Part shown: positions 1-7,725 of the stretch, piece after piece
How positions within the stretch are numbered: position 1 is the stretch's first letter
Layout of the letters: every line of letters starts with the position of its first letter
Assembly (NCBI GenBank): GCA_028288485.1
Contig: JAQBNO010000020.1
Coordinates: 1-34,865, forward strand
Direction: 5' to 3'
Length of the DNA: 34,865 bases
From: Segetibacter sp.
GTDB taxonomy: Bacteria > Bacteroidota > Bacteroidia > Chitinophagales > Chitinophagaceae
Made by a program: the position numbers and the translations under genes
Notes under the pieces: generated by a model
The model's input: the letters and a program-made list of their open reading frames with translations, nothing else
Told to the model about the DNA's origin: nothing
Databases searched by the model: none

Positions 1-165
1 GGATGGGAAGGTAGTATCTGTCCATTCATTTTGTGTTCGCTGCTGCGCATTGGATGTGGCTGTTATAAAAAAAATGCCTGTAAAGAAAATGCATCTTACA
101 GCAGCTTTTTTGCACTGAAATGCATACAGCGTGTCAAGAACAAGAGTGATAAATTTTGATTTCAC
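1..165 (-). CDS. N-terminal fragment of a secreted protein, cut by the window edge
   Basis: An open frame of 55 codons runs off the left edge. It begins with a GTG codon (163-165) soon after an in-frame TAA. Residues about 23-40 form a hydrophobic segment (RCIFFTGIFFITATSNA) that ends in a good signal peptidase I site, Ala-Gln-Gln, followed by the polar stretch RTQNEWTDTTFPS. This is the look of an exported Bacteroidota protein, so it is probably the next gene of the locus downstream of the 874-aa hydrolase. About 150 bp separate it from that gene. The family cannot be recognised from so little mature sequence. The start codon is uncertain, because the GTG gives an unusually long n-region before the hydrophobic core. 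Confidence 0.5.
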   Translation of the reverse strand, partial: MKSKFITLVLDTLYAFQCKKAAVRCIFFTGIFFITATSNAQQRTQNEWTDTTFPS

Positions 166-313
166 AACGAGTAATTATTTTTTAACGGTTAAGCTTTTAC
201 ATTTACGATTTCACTAAAAAGAATGTGGCGTTTTTGATCCTGCGGCTTCATTAGTGACTCAACCGATAAATCAACCATCTTTAATTTGCATATCGATAGC
301 CATTAAGGTGTGT

Positions 314-2938
314 TTACCTGATTAGCTTTGTAATTATATAGGGTGTCTCCTTATCAAGGTCGGGGAAAATCGTCCCATTGCTATTATTATCCATTACTTC
401 CAGGTAATACATAAAATCCCATTTGGGGCTAATTTGTTCTGCAGGAACTACTACCTGGAATGCATCTTTTTCCCCTGTCGGAAGCATTGCCAATACCCGG
501 TAATCCTGTTCCTGGTTAACACTACGATACCGTAACCGAACCCATTTTATTCCCAGCGGAGCATTTACTTTTACATTTACAGTAATAGGTTTACCAACCG
601 GAGCACTGGTAACTGGTTGGTGAATGAAGTTAAATTTTGTATCAAAATTGGTATCCTGCCCAACTTTATACTGCGGAGCTGACTTCACTGAGGCCGGGGA
701 CACGAAATTCTGCCTTTTTTGTTCAAGCTTTGCGAGCCCATTTTCCAAAGCAACCAGTTCATCTTTCCAGTTTCCGCAAAGGTCTGCAACACGAACGCCC
801 ATCATTAAATCGTCTGCATAAACATCTCCTGCCGCAGTTACAATTTGCCGCCAGGCTTCTATTGCACTGGTTTCATAAGCAATTGCATTTTTGAGTGCTG
901 CTAAGTCCTGTGTTCGTTCAAAGAGGCAATAACTAACTGCTGCAGGTATTCGGCGTGAATGATAAAGGGCAAGACCGGATAAGATCCTGAGATCTGTAAT
1001 CGTTGAATTAAACTCTTTGTTGCGGTTATTTCCTATTGCTTTTTCAGCCTCGGCAATTAAATTATTAATCTCGGCTGCTGTTTTCCGGAACCATACGCTA
1101 TTTGCTCCGGGCCGTAGCTTTGCTGTCTCCCCGCCTTCCAGCAATAATTTAGCTTCTTCATCAAAGGTCAGGAATTGCGGCAGGTCGGTAAGTTGGGCTT
1201 TTGCAAAAGAAGGCAGATCTCCGAGACGCTGCTTTTCAGCCCATCCCCTGGTGGTTGGAAAACTACTGTAAGGGTAAGAAGAGGAAATAATTCTTGGCAG
1301 AACCCAACTTGCCTTGTGTAACGCAGCTTCAACAGACGGCGCAGCCTGTTTGCCAAACCTGCGTTCGAATTCTCTTTTCCAAACCTCAGCAGGTGTTTGA
1401 GGATTATAGCCGATGCGGCCGAACACCTGGAAAAAATGCCAATACCGTTCAAACTCGTAATCGTAATAACGATAGGGAGGTTTCAATAAATCAAAGGGCT
1501 TTGCATCGTGTGGTTGTGCTTCCATTTTGGTTGCAAGAGGTTCATTCACTTCGTAACCATCACCGTTATAAAGATGTGTGCTTTGTGCAAATCGCCGGGC
1601 AAATTCAGGGTCTCCCCACAATAGTATTCTTGAGGTGCCTCCATTCCAGAGCCGCCAATGCATTTTATATTGCTGGGGGTAGCGTAACATGTCGCTATAA
1701 CTGTGTCTGCGGGCACTTTTTTCGGGGTTAATCGCTGTTGGATGAAAAGGCAATCCCATTTGCTCCATCCAGTATTTTGTAGTAATCCTGAACGGTACGC
1801 CGATATCAATCGCACTTTGTATTACAGGTTCCGGTAACTCTTTTGCACGCAGATCGAGGTGCAGGTTAGGAACGGTTGCTTTTAGCATCTTGAAAACGTC
1901 GGACCAGAAACTCTCCTGTTCATTCTCCTTCAAACCCGATTCGTTGTGCATTCGAAATTGAATTGCGTCGAGACCGGGAACCATTTTTACAAATTTTGCA
2001 AGAGCTGTTTTATTGTAACTGATGAGGTTCTCACTGTTTACGCCCCATACAAGACCGGGAACAGGTTTGTCGGGCGACGTTGTTGTTCCTGGAATACCAC
2101 CACCCTGCACTCCACCCCTGTAAATGTGATCCCAGATGCCTACTGTAAACTTAATTCCTCTTTCATGACACATGTCAATCAAACGATTAATAGCAGCAAG
2201 GTTGCGTTGCTGTTCCTGTGCAGTAAGACCCACCATGCGAACGCCTGGGTATCCTTCAACATCGAAAAAGTAGGGATAACACGGGGCGAGGAATCCACCA
2301 TTCTCGTACCCAAAAATTACCACCAGGGAGTTAAACCGGTTTTTCGCCAGCATATCCAGGTACCTCGCCCAATATGCCTGGTCATAAAACCTGCTTTCCC
2401 AATAGGCCCGCTGCATTGTATAAATAGAGATTGCCCGAACACTTGCATCAGGTTTTTCGGTAATTTCTTTGACCTCAGCAAGCGGTGATTTTGAATCGGC
2501 ATTCCAGCTAACCCTGTCTGCTACATCCAAAAGGCCATACATGAGTCCTCTATCATCAGTCCCATTGATCACCCACACCCTCTTTTTTTGCCAATTGGTC
2601 TTCCAGATTGTGAGCGCTTCCGGTACGTCGGGTAATGTACGGTTGGCATCTTTCAACAGGCGGGCTGCCTCACCACCCCCGACAGACAAACCCGCAACAA
2701 TAACCAGTTTGCCTTTGGCTTCTTTTATAGTGCCGACTTGTTCAAATACTATATTTTTTGCTTTCAATGCATCAGTTAGTTTGGTAACGCCACTAGTAAC
2801 TGAAACGCCGGGAGTTTGGTCGGTAACAATAGAAACCTCAGGAATGTCGGCAGCTCCATAAACAGTTGAATTGAGAATGAGAAGCAATAAGGATAATCGA
2901 AATAGCAACGACCTTTTTAAGCGAGTTTTTATTTCCAT
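314..2938 (-). CDS. Secreted GH67-like glycoside hydrolase, large subgroup, 874 aa
   Basis: Predicted exported carbohydrate-active enzyme. The ATG at 2938 is chosen over an upstream in-frame start at 3013 because it opens directly onto a Sec signal peptide (MEIKTRLKRSLLFRLSLLLL, cleavage near YGA-A at about 29). Residues 33-145 are an alpha/beta domain ending in GTDDRGLMYGLLDVADRV. This is the signature of the N-terminal domain that precedes the barrels of GH67, GH20 and GH115. A TIM-barrel-like region follows, with FRMHNESG around Glu333, the best candidate for a catalytic acid, and later a WGDPEF motif and NEPLA. A helical region (GRIGYNPQTP) comes next, and the last 100 residues look like a beta-sandwich with YRSVNQ. 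It resembles the 912-aa neighbour along its length, including the C-terminal module, from which it lies 143 bp downstream. Substrate unknown; a uronic-acid side chain is a guess from GH67. Confidence 0.8.
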   Translation of the reverse strand: MEIKTRLKRSLLFRLSLLLLILNSTVYGAADIPEVSIVTDQTPGVSVTSGVTKLTDALKAKNIVFEQVGTIKEAKGKLVIVAGLSVGGGEAARLLKDANRTLPDVPEALTIWKTNWQKKRVWVINGTDDRGLMYGLLDVADRVSWNADSKSPLAEVKEITEKPDASVRAISIYTMQRAYWESRFYDQAYWARYLDMLAKNRFNSLVVIFGYENGGFLAPCYPYFFDVEGYPGVRMVGLTAQEQQRNLAAINRLIDMCHERGIKFTVGIWDHIYRGGVQGGGIPGTTTSPDKPVPGLVWGVNSENLISYNKTALAKFVKMVPGLDAIQFRMHNESGLKENEQESFWSDVFKMLKATVPNLHLDLRAKELPEPVIQSAIDIGVPFRITTKYWMEQMGLPFHPTAINPEKSARRHSYSDMLRYPQQYKMHWRLWNGGTSRILLWGDPEFARRFAQSTHLYNGDGYEVNEPLATKMEAQPHDAKPFDLLKPPYRYYDYEFERYWHFFQVFGRIGYNPQTPAEVWKREFERRFGKQAAPSVEAALHKASWVLPRIISSSYPYSSFPTTRGWAEKQRLGDLPSFAKAQLTDLPQFLTFDEEAKLLLEGGETAKLRPGANSVWFRKTAAEINNLIAEAEKAIGNNRNKEFNSTITDLRILSGLALYHSRRIPAAVSYCLFERTQDLAALKNAIAYETSAIEAWRQIVTAAGDVYADDLMMGVRVADLCGNWKDELVALENGLAKLEQKRQNFVSPASVKSAPQYKVGQDTNFDTKFNFIHQPVTSAPVGKPITVNVKVNAPLGIKWVRLRYRSVNQEQDYRVLAMLPTGEKDAFQVVVPAEQISPKWDFMYYLEVMDNNSNGTIFPDLDKETPYIITKLIR

Positions 2939-3081
2939 AATGTAAATAAGTTGAAAGTAACCGCGGGCATTTTTAAAACTTGTGCACTTTTCTATTTTTG
3001 AAATCGGCGTCAAATCCTGTTGTGTGTTTTTCAGGCCATTAGTTGATCGGGTAAGGATTAATCAAGGTGATAAAAATGCTT

Positions 3082-5820
3082 TTAAACCTGCCGTACAACG
3101 AAGTAGGGCTGATTGGTTAAATCAGGGTTGAAACCAGGATATAAGGACGCAGATGCAGGTGCTTCCTGCAACTCAAAATAATATTCGAGGGGATATTTAG
3201 TGTTGGTATAAGCTGCGGGAATTGTTGCACGATAACTCTTACCCGATACCTGCATTTCAGCACTTTGATATCTTTCACCCTGGTTTACATGCCGGTAAAA
3301 TAATTTGACGGACCTGGGCATTTTCTGAGCAGACAACTCTAAAATGAGGGGTTGATTGTTACTAAACTTTTCCGGTTTACTGTGGGTGCAGTTCGCCAAT
3401 AAACGCTTTGGTCTTCCCAGCGCTTCCTGCACTGCAGTATTCACTAATTCCTGTTTTGAAAGATCATTGCTCTTAGCCTCATCCAGCTTTTTTGCCATAT
3501 AGGAGATATCCTCGTCCATTGCCGGCAATCGATCCAGCCAATGCCCCCGCAGATGCGGTCTTTCACCAACAGTAATATCTGGTTTATAAACATCTTTGGC
3601 ATTATTGGCGAGTTCTGCAAAATATCCCCTTGCACGCTTATAGGCCTTCAGCGATTCCTGCAGGGCAGCTCGGTTACCGCTTTGTTCGTATAACGCATAC
3701 AGAACACCTGAACGAAACTTAGCTCCGAAGAAACGCCCCAACAATACCTGCATTGATACGTCTATCGCCATCCTTCTGAATTCAGGACTTTTGCTGTTTT
3801 GTGTTTTTGCTTCTGCCTGTTGCAGGTGTTTGGCTGCGGCGTCGGCATAATCTTCTATCCACTGTGCAGTTTCAATGGGGGTGTACTTGCCGCACCTTTC
3901 ACCCTTTAACACCTCCCGGGCATAATCATTAATACTAAGAAAGAGTTGCGGATCAAGAGGGGTTACGTTGCCAAAAACTTTTGGTGCAGGTGTGTCTGAA
4001 TAGGGATGTTTGATATTAGGATCTGCAATTGGATGATTAGTATAGATTTCAGGCCAATAGGTATTATTACCGGCAGAAGTTCCATGCGCAGTCAAAACGA
4101 TAGGAAGTATACGAGTGGCATTTGCCAAAGCTTGTTCTGTTGAATCTGCCGCAGGTCCATACTGTTTACGAAGTAAACGCTTCCAGACGTCCGGCTCGGA
4201 CTGCGGATTGTATTGTAACCGTCCAAACACTCTTAGCGTATAAAGATACTTCTCCCAGTCCCAGCGAGGGCTTAAGGAAGCATCTGCATAACCACAGCGG
4301 TCTCCTGCAATCCCAGATCCTCGGCGACCTTTAAATGACAGCGGTTCCATAAGTTCCACACCTGCACTGCCACAAAAACTAAATGCTCTTGCATGTGCCG
4401 CTGCCGTTAATGGATCTCCCCATAACAATAGTCGTTGAGTACCTGGCCAAATGCGATGAATTATTTTATAAGGCCTGTCTTCTTTTAAAAGGTCACCATA
4501 ACCATAGCGCAGAAAACTACGTGATCCTTCGCTCAGGTTCATTAAAACTGAAGTTTTCTTTTCGGGTTTTGGTACTTCAAGTTCGCGAATGTCGGCCTGG
4601 TGATATGGCATTCCCATGTGTTCGGCCCAGTACTTTGGTGAAATAACAACGGGCATTTTGGTTGCAACCGCCGAATCCATCATTGTCTGGTCCATTCCTT
4701 TTGAGTGCATATCGATCTCCACCGTTCTGCCACAGGTTGCAACTCCCTCAAATACTGTTCTCCAAAACTCGTAACTGCCTTCGTTTACACCACTCTCGCC
4801 GTGAACGCGGAAAGTTACTCCACTAATAGCCGGGCAGGCTTTTAAAAGAGCACGAACGGCATCGCGACAGTAAGGACCGTGATTTTCCTTGGTTATTCCC
4901 TCGTTGGTGTAATTAGGGTTGGGACTATTGAGCCACTCATAACCATGCATCCAGAGGCCCAACTGAAACTGCATGCCCCTCGCAACTGTTTGTTCACTGA
5001 TAAATTTCAGCATTGCAAGATTGCTGTCACGTTCTGCATCGGGCAATTGAGGTACTCGTACGTTGTAGCCCGGAACGGATAAAAAGAACGGGTAAGCAAA
5101 AAGAAAGTATCCGTCTGTAACATTCCGAAGAAAGTCGTACCCGATGCCAAAGCTGAGATTAAAGCGATTATAACGCTGGGTGGCCAACATGGTCAAATAC
5201 TTAGGCCACATTTCACGATCATTGTACCACGGCTTGTCTTCCACATCGCTGGTAAAAAGCCTGGTTAGACTTCTTATTTCATTAGCTGGCCGTTCAACAA
5301 TTGGTTTTTGAACGTTCAAAGAAGCTAAAGGCTGAGCGCTATTCTGTACACGGTCAGCCAATTCGAGTAAGGCGTAAACAAGGCCACGTTCATCGTGTCC
5401 TGCAGCCAGTAATACTTGTTTTCCTGCTGACTTTAACGAAACAAGGCCAAGGGCCTCCGGTACAGCAGGTACGCTTGTTTTTGCTTCTTTAAGTAACTGA
5501 GCAGGAATTGAAGCTTTTGTAGCTCCTGCAACTATACATAAGTTTCCGGCAGGTACTTGCGCCAGCTTTGTAAACCTTTTAACTGCAATGCCCTGGGATG
5601 TCATCGATTCCTCCAGCTCCTTTACGGCCCATAAAACCGGCCCCGATTGAGCAATACGATCACCAGGGTCGGAAACAATGGAAACGCCCTGGGCTTTCAA
5701 ATCATTTATACTTGCGAATGGCATACCTAAAGTGGTAATACCTGTTATTTTTATAAAGTGACGCCTGGTTACGCCATTTGTATCTATTCCTGTATTATTA
5801 TTAGATTCCTGTTTTTTCAT
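3082..5820 (-). CDS. Tat-exported GH67-like glycoside hydrolase, large subgroup, 912 aa
   Basis: Second member of the large hydrolase subgroup. The N-terminus has a twin-arginine motif, TRRHFIK at 18-24, followed by a weakly hydrophobic stretch to about residue 44. This suggests folded export by the Tat system, whereas its paralogs here carry Sec signals. Residues 45-160 form the GH67/GH20-type N-terminal domain, closing with GHDERGLVYALLELADRV. The barrel region holds FRVHGESG with Glu342 as the candidate catalytic acid, then LLLWGDP and ELMEPLS, and a helical part with GRLQYNPQS. The C-terminal 90 residues match the beta-rich module of the 874-aa protein (YRHVNQ). The ATG at 5820 starts immediately before the Tat motif. 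A copy of the dispersed 60-bp repeat lies about 100 bp upstream. Exact family and substrate are not known to me. Confidence 0.8.
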   Translation of the reverse strand: MKKQESNNNTGIDTNGVTRRHFIKITGITTLGMPFASINDLKAQGVSIVSDPGDRIAQSGPVLWAVKELEESMTSQGIAVKRFTKLAQVPAGNLCIVAGATKASIPAQLLKEAKTSVPAVPEALGLVSLKSAGKQVLLAAGHDERGLVYALLELADRVQNSAQPLASLNVQKPIVERPANEIRSLTRLFTSDVEDKPWYNDREMWPKYLTMLATQRYNRFNLSFGIGYDFLRNVTDGYFLFAYPFFLSVPGYNVRVPQLPDAERDSNLAMLKFISEQTVARGMQFQLGLWMHGYEWLNSPNPNYTNEGITKENHGPYCRDAVRALLKACPAISGVTFRVHGESGVNEGSYEFWRTVFEGVATCGRTVEIDMHSKGMDQTMMDSAVATKMPVVISPKYWAEHMGMPYHQADIRELEVPKPEKKTSVLMNLSEGSRSFLRYGYGDLLKEDRPYKIIHRIWPGTQRLLLWGDPLTAAAHARAFSFCGSAGVELMEPLSFKGRRGSGIAGDRCGYADASLSPRWDWEKYLYTLRVFGRLQYNPQSEPDVWKRLLRKQYGPAADSTEQALANATRILPIVLTAHGTSAGNNTYWPEIYTNHPIADPNIKHPYSDTPAPKVFGNVTPLDPQLFLSINDYAREVLKGERCGKYTPIETAQWIEDYADAAAKHLQQAEAKTQNSKSPEFRRMAIDVSMQVLLGRFFGAKFRSGVLYALYEQSGNRAALQESLKAYKRARGYFAELANNAKDVYKPDITVGERPHLRGHWLDRLPAMDEDISYMAKKLDEAKSNDLSKQELVNTAVQEALGRPKRLLANCTHSKPEKFSNNQPLILELSAQKMPRSVKLFYRHVNQGERYQSAEMQVSGKSYRATIPAAYTNTKYPLEYYFELQEAPASASLYPGFNPDLTNQPYFVVRQV

Positions 5821-5918
5821 GGCAATTCCTGTTAAAATATCTCTTGAATTTGATTCTAAAACCCCCTTTTATTTCGCAGCCGTTATTATAATATTCAATA
5901 CGGTTTACGTAACAACAA

Positions 5919-5977
5919 TTTTTTGGTGACGAGCAGTAGTAACTTTTAATCTTCATCGTTGTGTCACTCCCTTGTAC
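5919..5977 (-). repeat. Dispersed 60-bp repeat, copy A (left arm of an inverted pair)
   Basis: Reading the minus strand from 5977, the copy begins GTACAAGGGAGTGACACAAC, continues CGATG, passes TTAAAAGT, then a CTGCTCG stretch and an A-run. The same order is seen in the other copies. It faces copy B at 6076-6136. It belongs to the GTGACACAACG variant shared with the copies at 18792-18850 and 21152-21209. Confidence 0.7.
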
Positions 5978-6075
5978 TGTTGTTTTTTTATTCGGCAAAC
6001 AGGACAACAATCGTTAGGTCAAAGACATTCTTATCGTATTTAAGAAAGATCTGATAGCTGCATATTGATTAACCG

Positions 6076-6136
6076 GTACAAGAGTGCGACGCAACGATGT
6101 TTAAATGAAGACCTGCTGCCCGGCTCATAAAAACTC
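6076..6136 (+). repeat. Dispersed 60-bp repeat, copy B (right arm of an inverted pair)
   Basis: Begins GTACAAG-A-GTGCGACGCAACGATG and ends CCCGGCTCATAAAAACTC. The end is nearly identical to that of the copy at 29253-29312 on the other strand. The core matches the other copies at most positions. It pairs with copy A across 98 bp. Confidence 0.75.
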
Positions 6137-6236
6137 TTCAATTTGTCGCCCATCAACGAATAAAAGACTTTTACTTCACCCTTTTGCGCCCCGGGAGAAC
6201 GTTTTTATTCAATGTTAACCCAGTCTTGAAATTTCG

Positions 6237-7694
6237 TTATTCATATCCCGGGTTTTGCGGGAATACGGTGCGGTTGTTTATTATTTCCATCTGGTTTTGA
6301 GGAATAGGGAAAACAAGCATGTGCGGTTTCATTCCGAAAGGCTGCATTACACTTAGCGCCCTGCCTGTTCTAACAAGGTCGAACCAGCGATGCCCCTCTA
6401 AATACAATTCAAACCTGCGTTCGTCGTAAATTTTTTCACGTGTTTCTGCCTGTGAGAGGTTCGTATAAGCAGGCACGCCGGCACGGGCTCTTACCAGGTT
6501 TAAAGTAGTAAGTGCATCACCGGTTTTTCCGTTCTCGTTTAATGCTTCAGCATACATCAATAAAACATCGGCATACCGCGTAACTTTCCAGTTTGCCCTG
6601 CTGTCGTTTGCTTTTGGTATGGGAGTGAGGTATTTTTTTGTAAATGAACCGATACCTGTTGTAGAAATGGGTATAAAAACGCCGTTCCTGGTAATACCGG
6701 TGGCTGCAGTGATATCCTTACGCAGGTCGTTTGGATTAAATGCAGCAAATAAACCTTCTGCGGGGCAGCCCTGGTCGTTGCCACCTGCAGGCGGCAAGCC
6801 GTACATTTCGGCCATAGCGGTTGCTAACACACCAGCCCCCTGGAAACTAAGCGAAAAATTGGTGGTAAAAATGCTTCCTTCACCTATGCCTTGCTCATAT
6901 TCGATATCGAAGATGTATTCGCTATGGTGTTCATCTTTGCTGTAATCGAACAGGTCGTTAAAGTTTTTCAACAACGAATATCCCATGGTGGTTACTTCTG
7001 CTAATTTAGCTTCGGCTTTTGCAAAGTCTTTACGCGTTAGATATACTTTTCCAAGCACAGCCTTAGCAGCACCCCTTGTAGCTTTTCCAACATCGGCCCC
7101 TGCATATTTCAATGGTAATTTAAGTTCGGCGTCGAGCAGGTCCTTAACGATTACTTCGTCGTATACCTTATCAACCTTTTCTCTTCCTATCAGGTAAGCC
7201 TCATCAATAGAAACGTTGGTAGTAACCATCGGAACATCGCCGAAAATTCTCACCAGATTGAAGTAAGCAAGCGCTCTCAGGAATTTCGCTTCACCAACAT
7301 ACTGGGCTTTATTTTTAACTACAGCGGCATCTGCCTTGTCAATTTTACTTAAAACATTATTTGCGCGTGTTATAACGCTATAATAGTTCGACCAGGTGGT
7401 TCTAAGAATACCGGCATCGTTATTAAGAATAAATTTGTCAACATCGGATGCAGTGAGGTTACTTACAAGACCGCTTTTTGTATCGTCGCCCCGCAGATCA
7501 CCATAATACCAGTGATTTCCAAACTCGTTTTGATAAACTGCATAAATACCAAGAACAGCATCCTGGAAGTCTTTATCGGTTGAATATAAAACATCGGTAC
7601 TTACAGTAGATTCAGGATTTATCCTGATGAAATCTTTACTGCAGGAAATCATTAGTATTGAAGCGAATATTATTATCGTGATTATATTTTTCAT
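6237..7694 (-). CDS. SusD/RagB-family outer-membrane nutrient-binding lipoprotein (first pair)
   Basis: Surface glycan-binding partner of a SusC channel; SusD proteins cap the barrel and capture oligosaccharides. The sequence opens with a lipoprotein signal, and the lipobox LMISC puts the lipidated Cys at 18, followed by SKD. Family hallmarks are visible: NYYSVITRANNVL near 110, AKFLRALAYFNLVRIFGDVP near 135-155 (the SusD-like N-terminal helical repeat domain), then RYADVLLMYAEALNENGKTG and ERRFELYLEGHRWFDLVRTG in the C-terminal SusD/RagB domain. It ends in FPQNPGYE, as does the second SusD here. Its 485 aa is within the usual range. It starts 31 bp after the SusC stop, so the two are surely co-transcribed. 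The ligand cannot be read from the sequence. Confidence 0.95.
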   Translation of the reverse strand: MKNIITIIIFASILMISCSKDFIRINPESTVSTDVLYSTDKDFQDAVLGIYAVYQNEFGNHWYYGDLRGDDTKSGLVSNLTASDVDKFILNNDAGILRTTWSNYYSVITRANNVLSKIDKADAAVVKNKAQYVGEAKFLRALAYFNLVRIFGDVPMVTTNVSIDEAYLIGREKVDKVYDEVIVKDLLDAELKLPLKYAGADVGKATRGAAKAVLGKVYLTRKDFAKAEAKLAEVTTMGYSLLKNFNDLFDYSKDEHHSEYIFDIEYEQGIGEGSIFTTNFSLSFQGAGVLATAMAEMYGLPPAGGNDQGCPAEGLFAAFNPNDLRKDITAATGITRNGVFIPISTTGIGSFTKKYLTPIPKANDSRANWKVTRYADVLLMYAEALNENGKTGDALTTLNLVRARAGVPAYTNLSQAETREKIYDERRFELYLEGHRWFDLVRTGRALSVMQPFGMKPHMLVFPIPQNQMEIINNRTVFPQNPGYE

Positions 7695-7725
7695 ATCTAA
7701 ATTTTCTTGTATTATTTAATGAGCA

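Larger units (their letters stand above)
5821..6236. other. 416-bp intergenic gap with an inverted pair of dispersed repeats
   Basis: No convincing gene lies between the Tat-exported hydrolase and the SusD stop codon. The gap holds two oppositely oriented copies of the 60-bp repeat (5919-5977 and 6076-6136) around a 98-bp spacer. I see no canonical Bacteroidota TAnnTTTG promoter element. Confidence 0.7.

Noticed and set aside
1946-2488. Plus-strand 180-codon frame
   Set aside because: Wholly antisense to the 874-aa hydrolase, whose minus-strand frame is clearly coding.
5801-6010. Minus-strand 69-codon frame upstream of the Tat-exported hydrolase
   Set aside because: Crosses the dispersed repeat and overlaps the hydrolase start; Tyr/Cys/Asn-rich with no domain.
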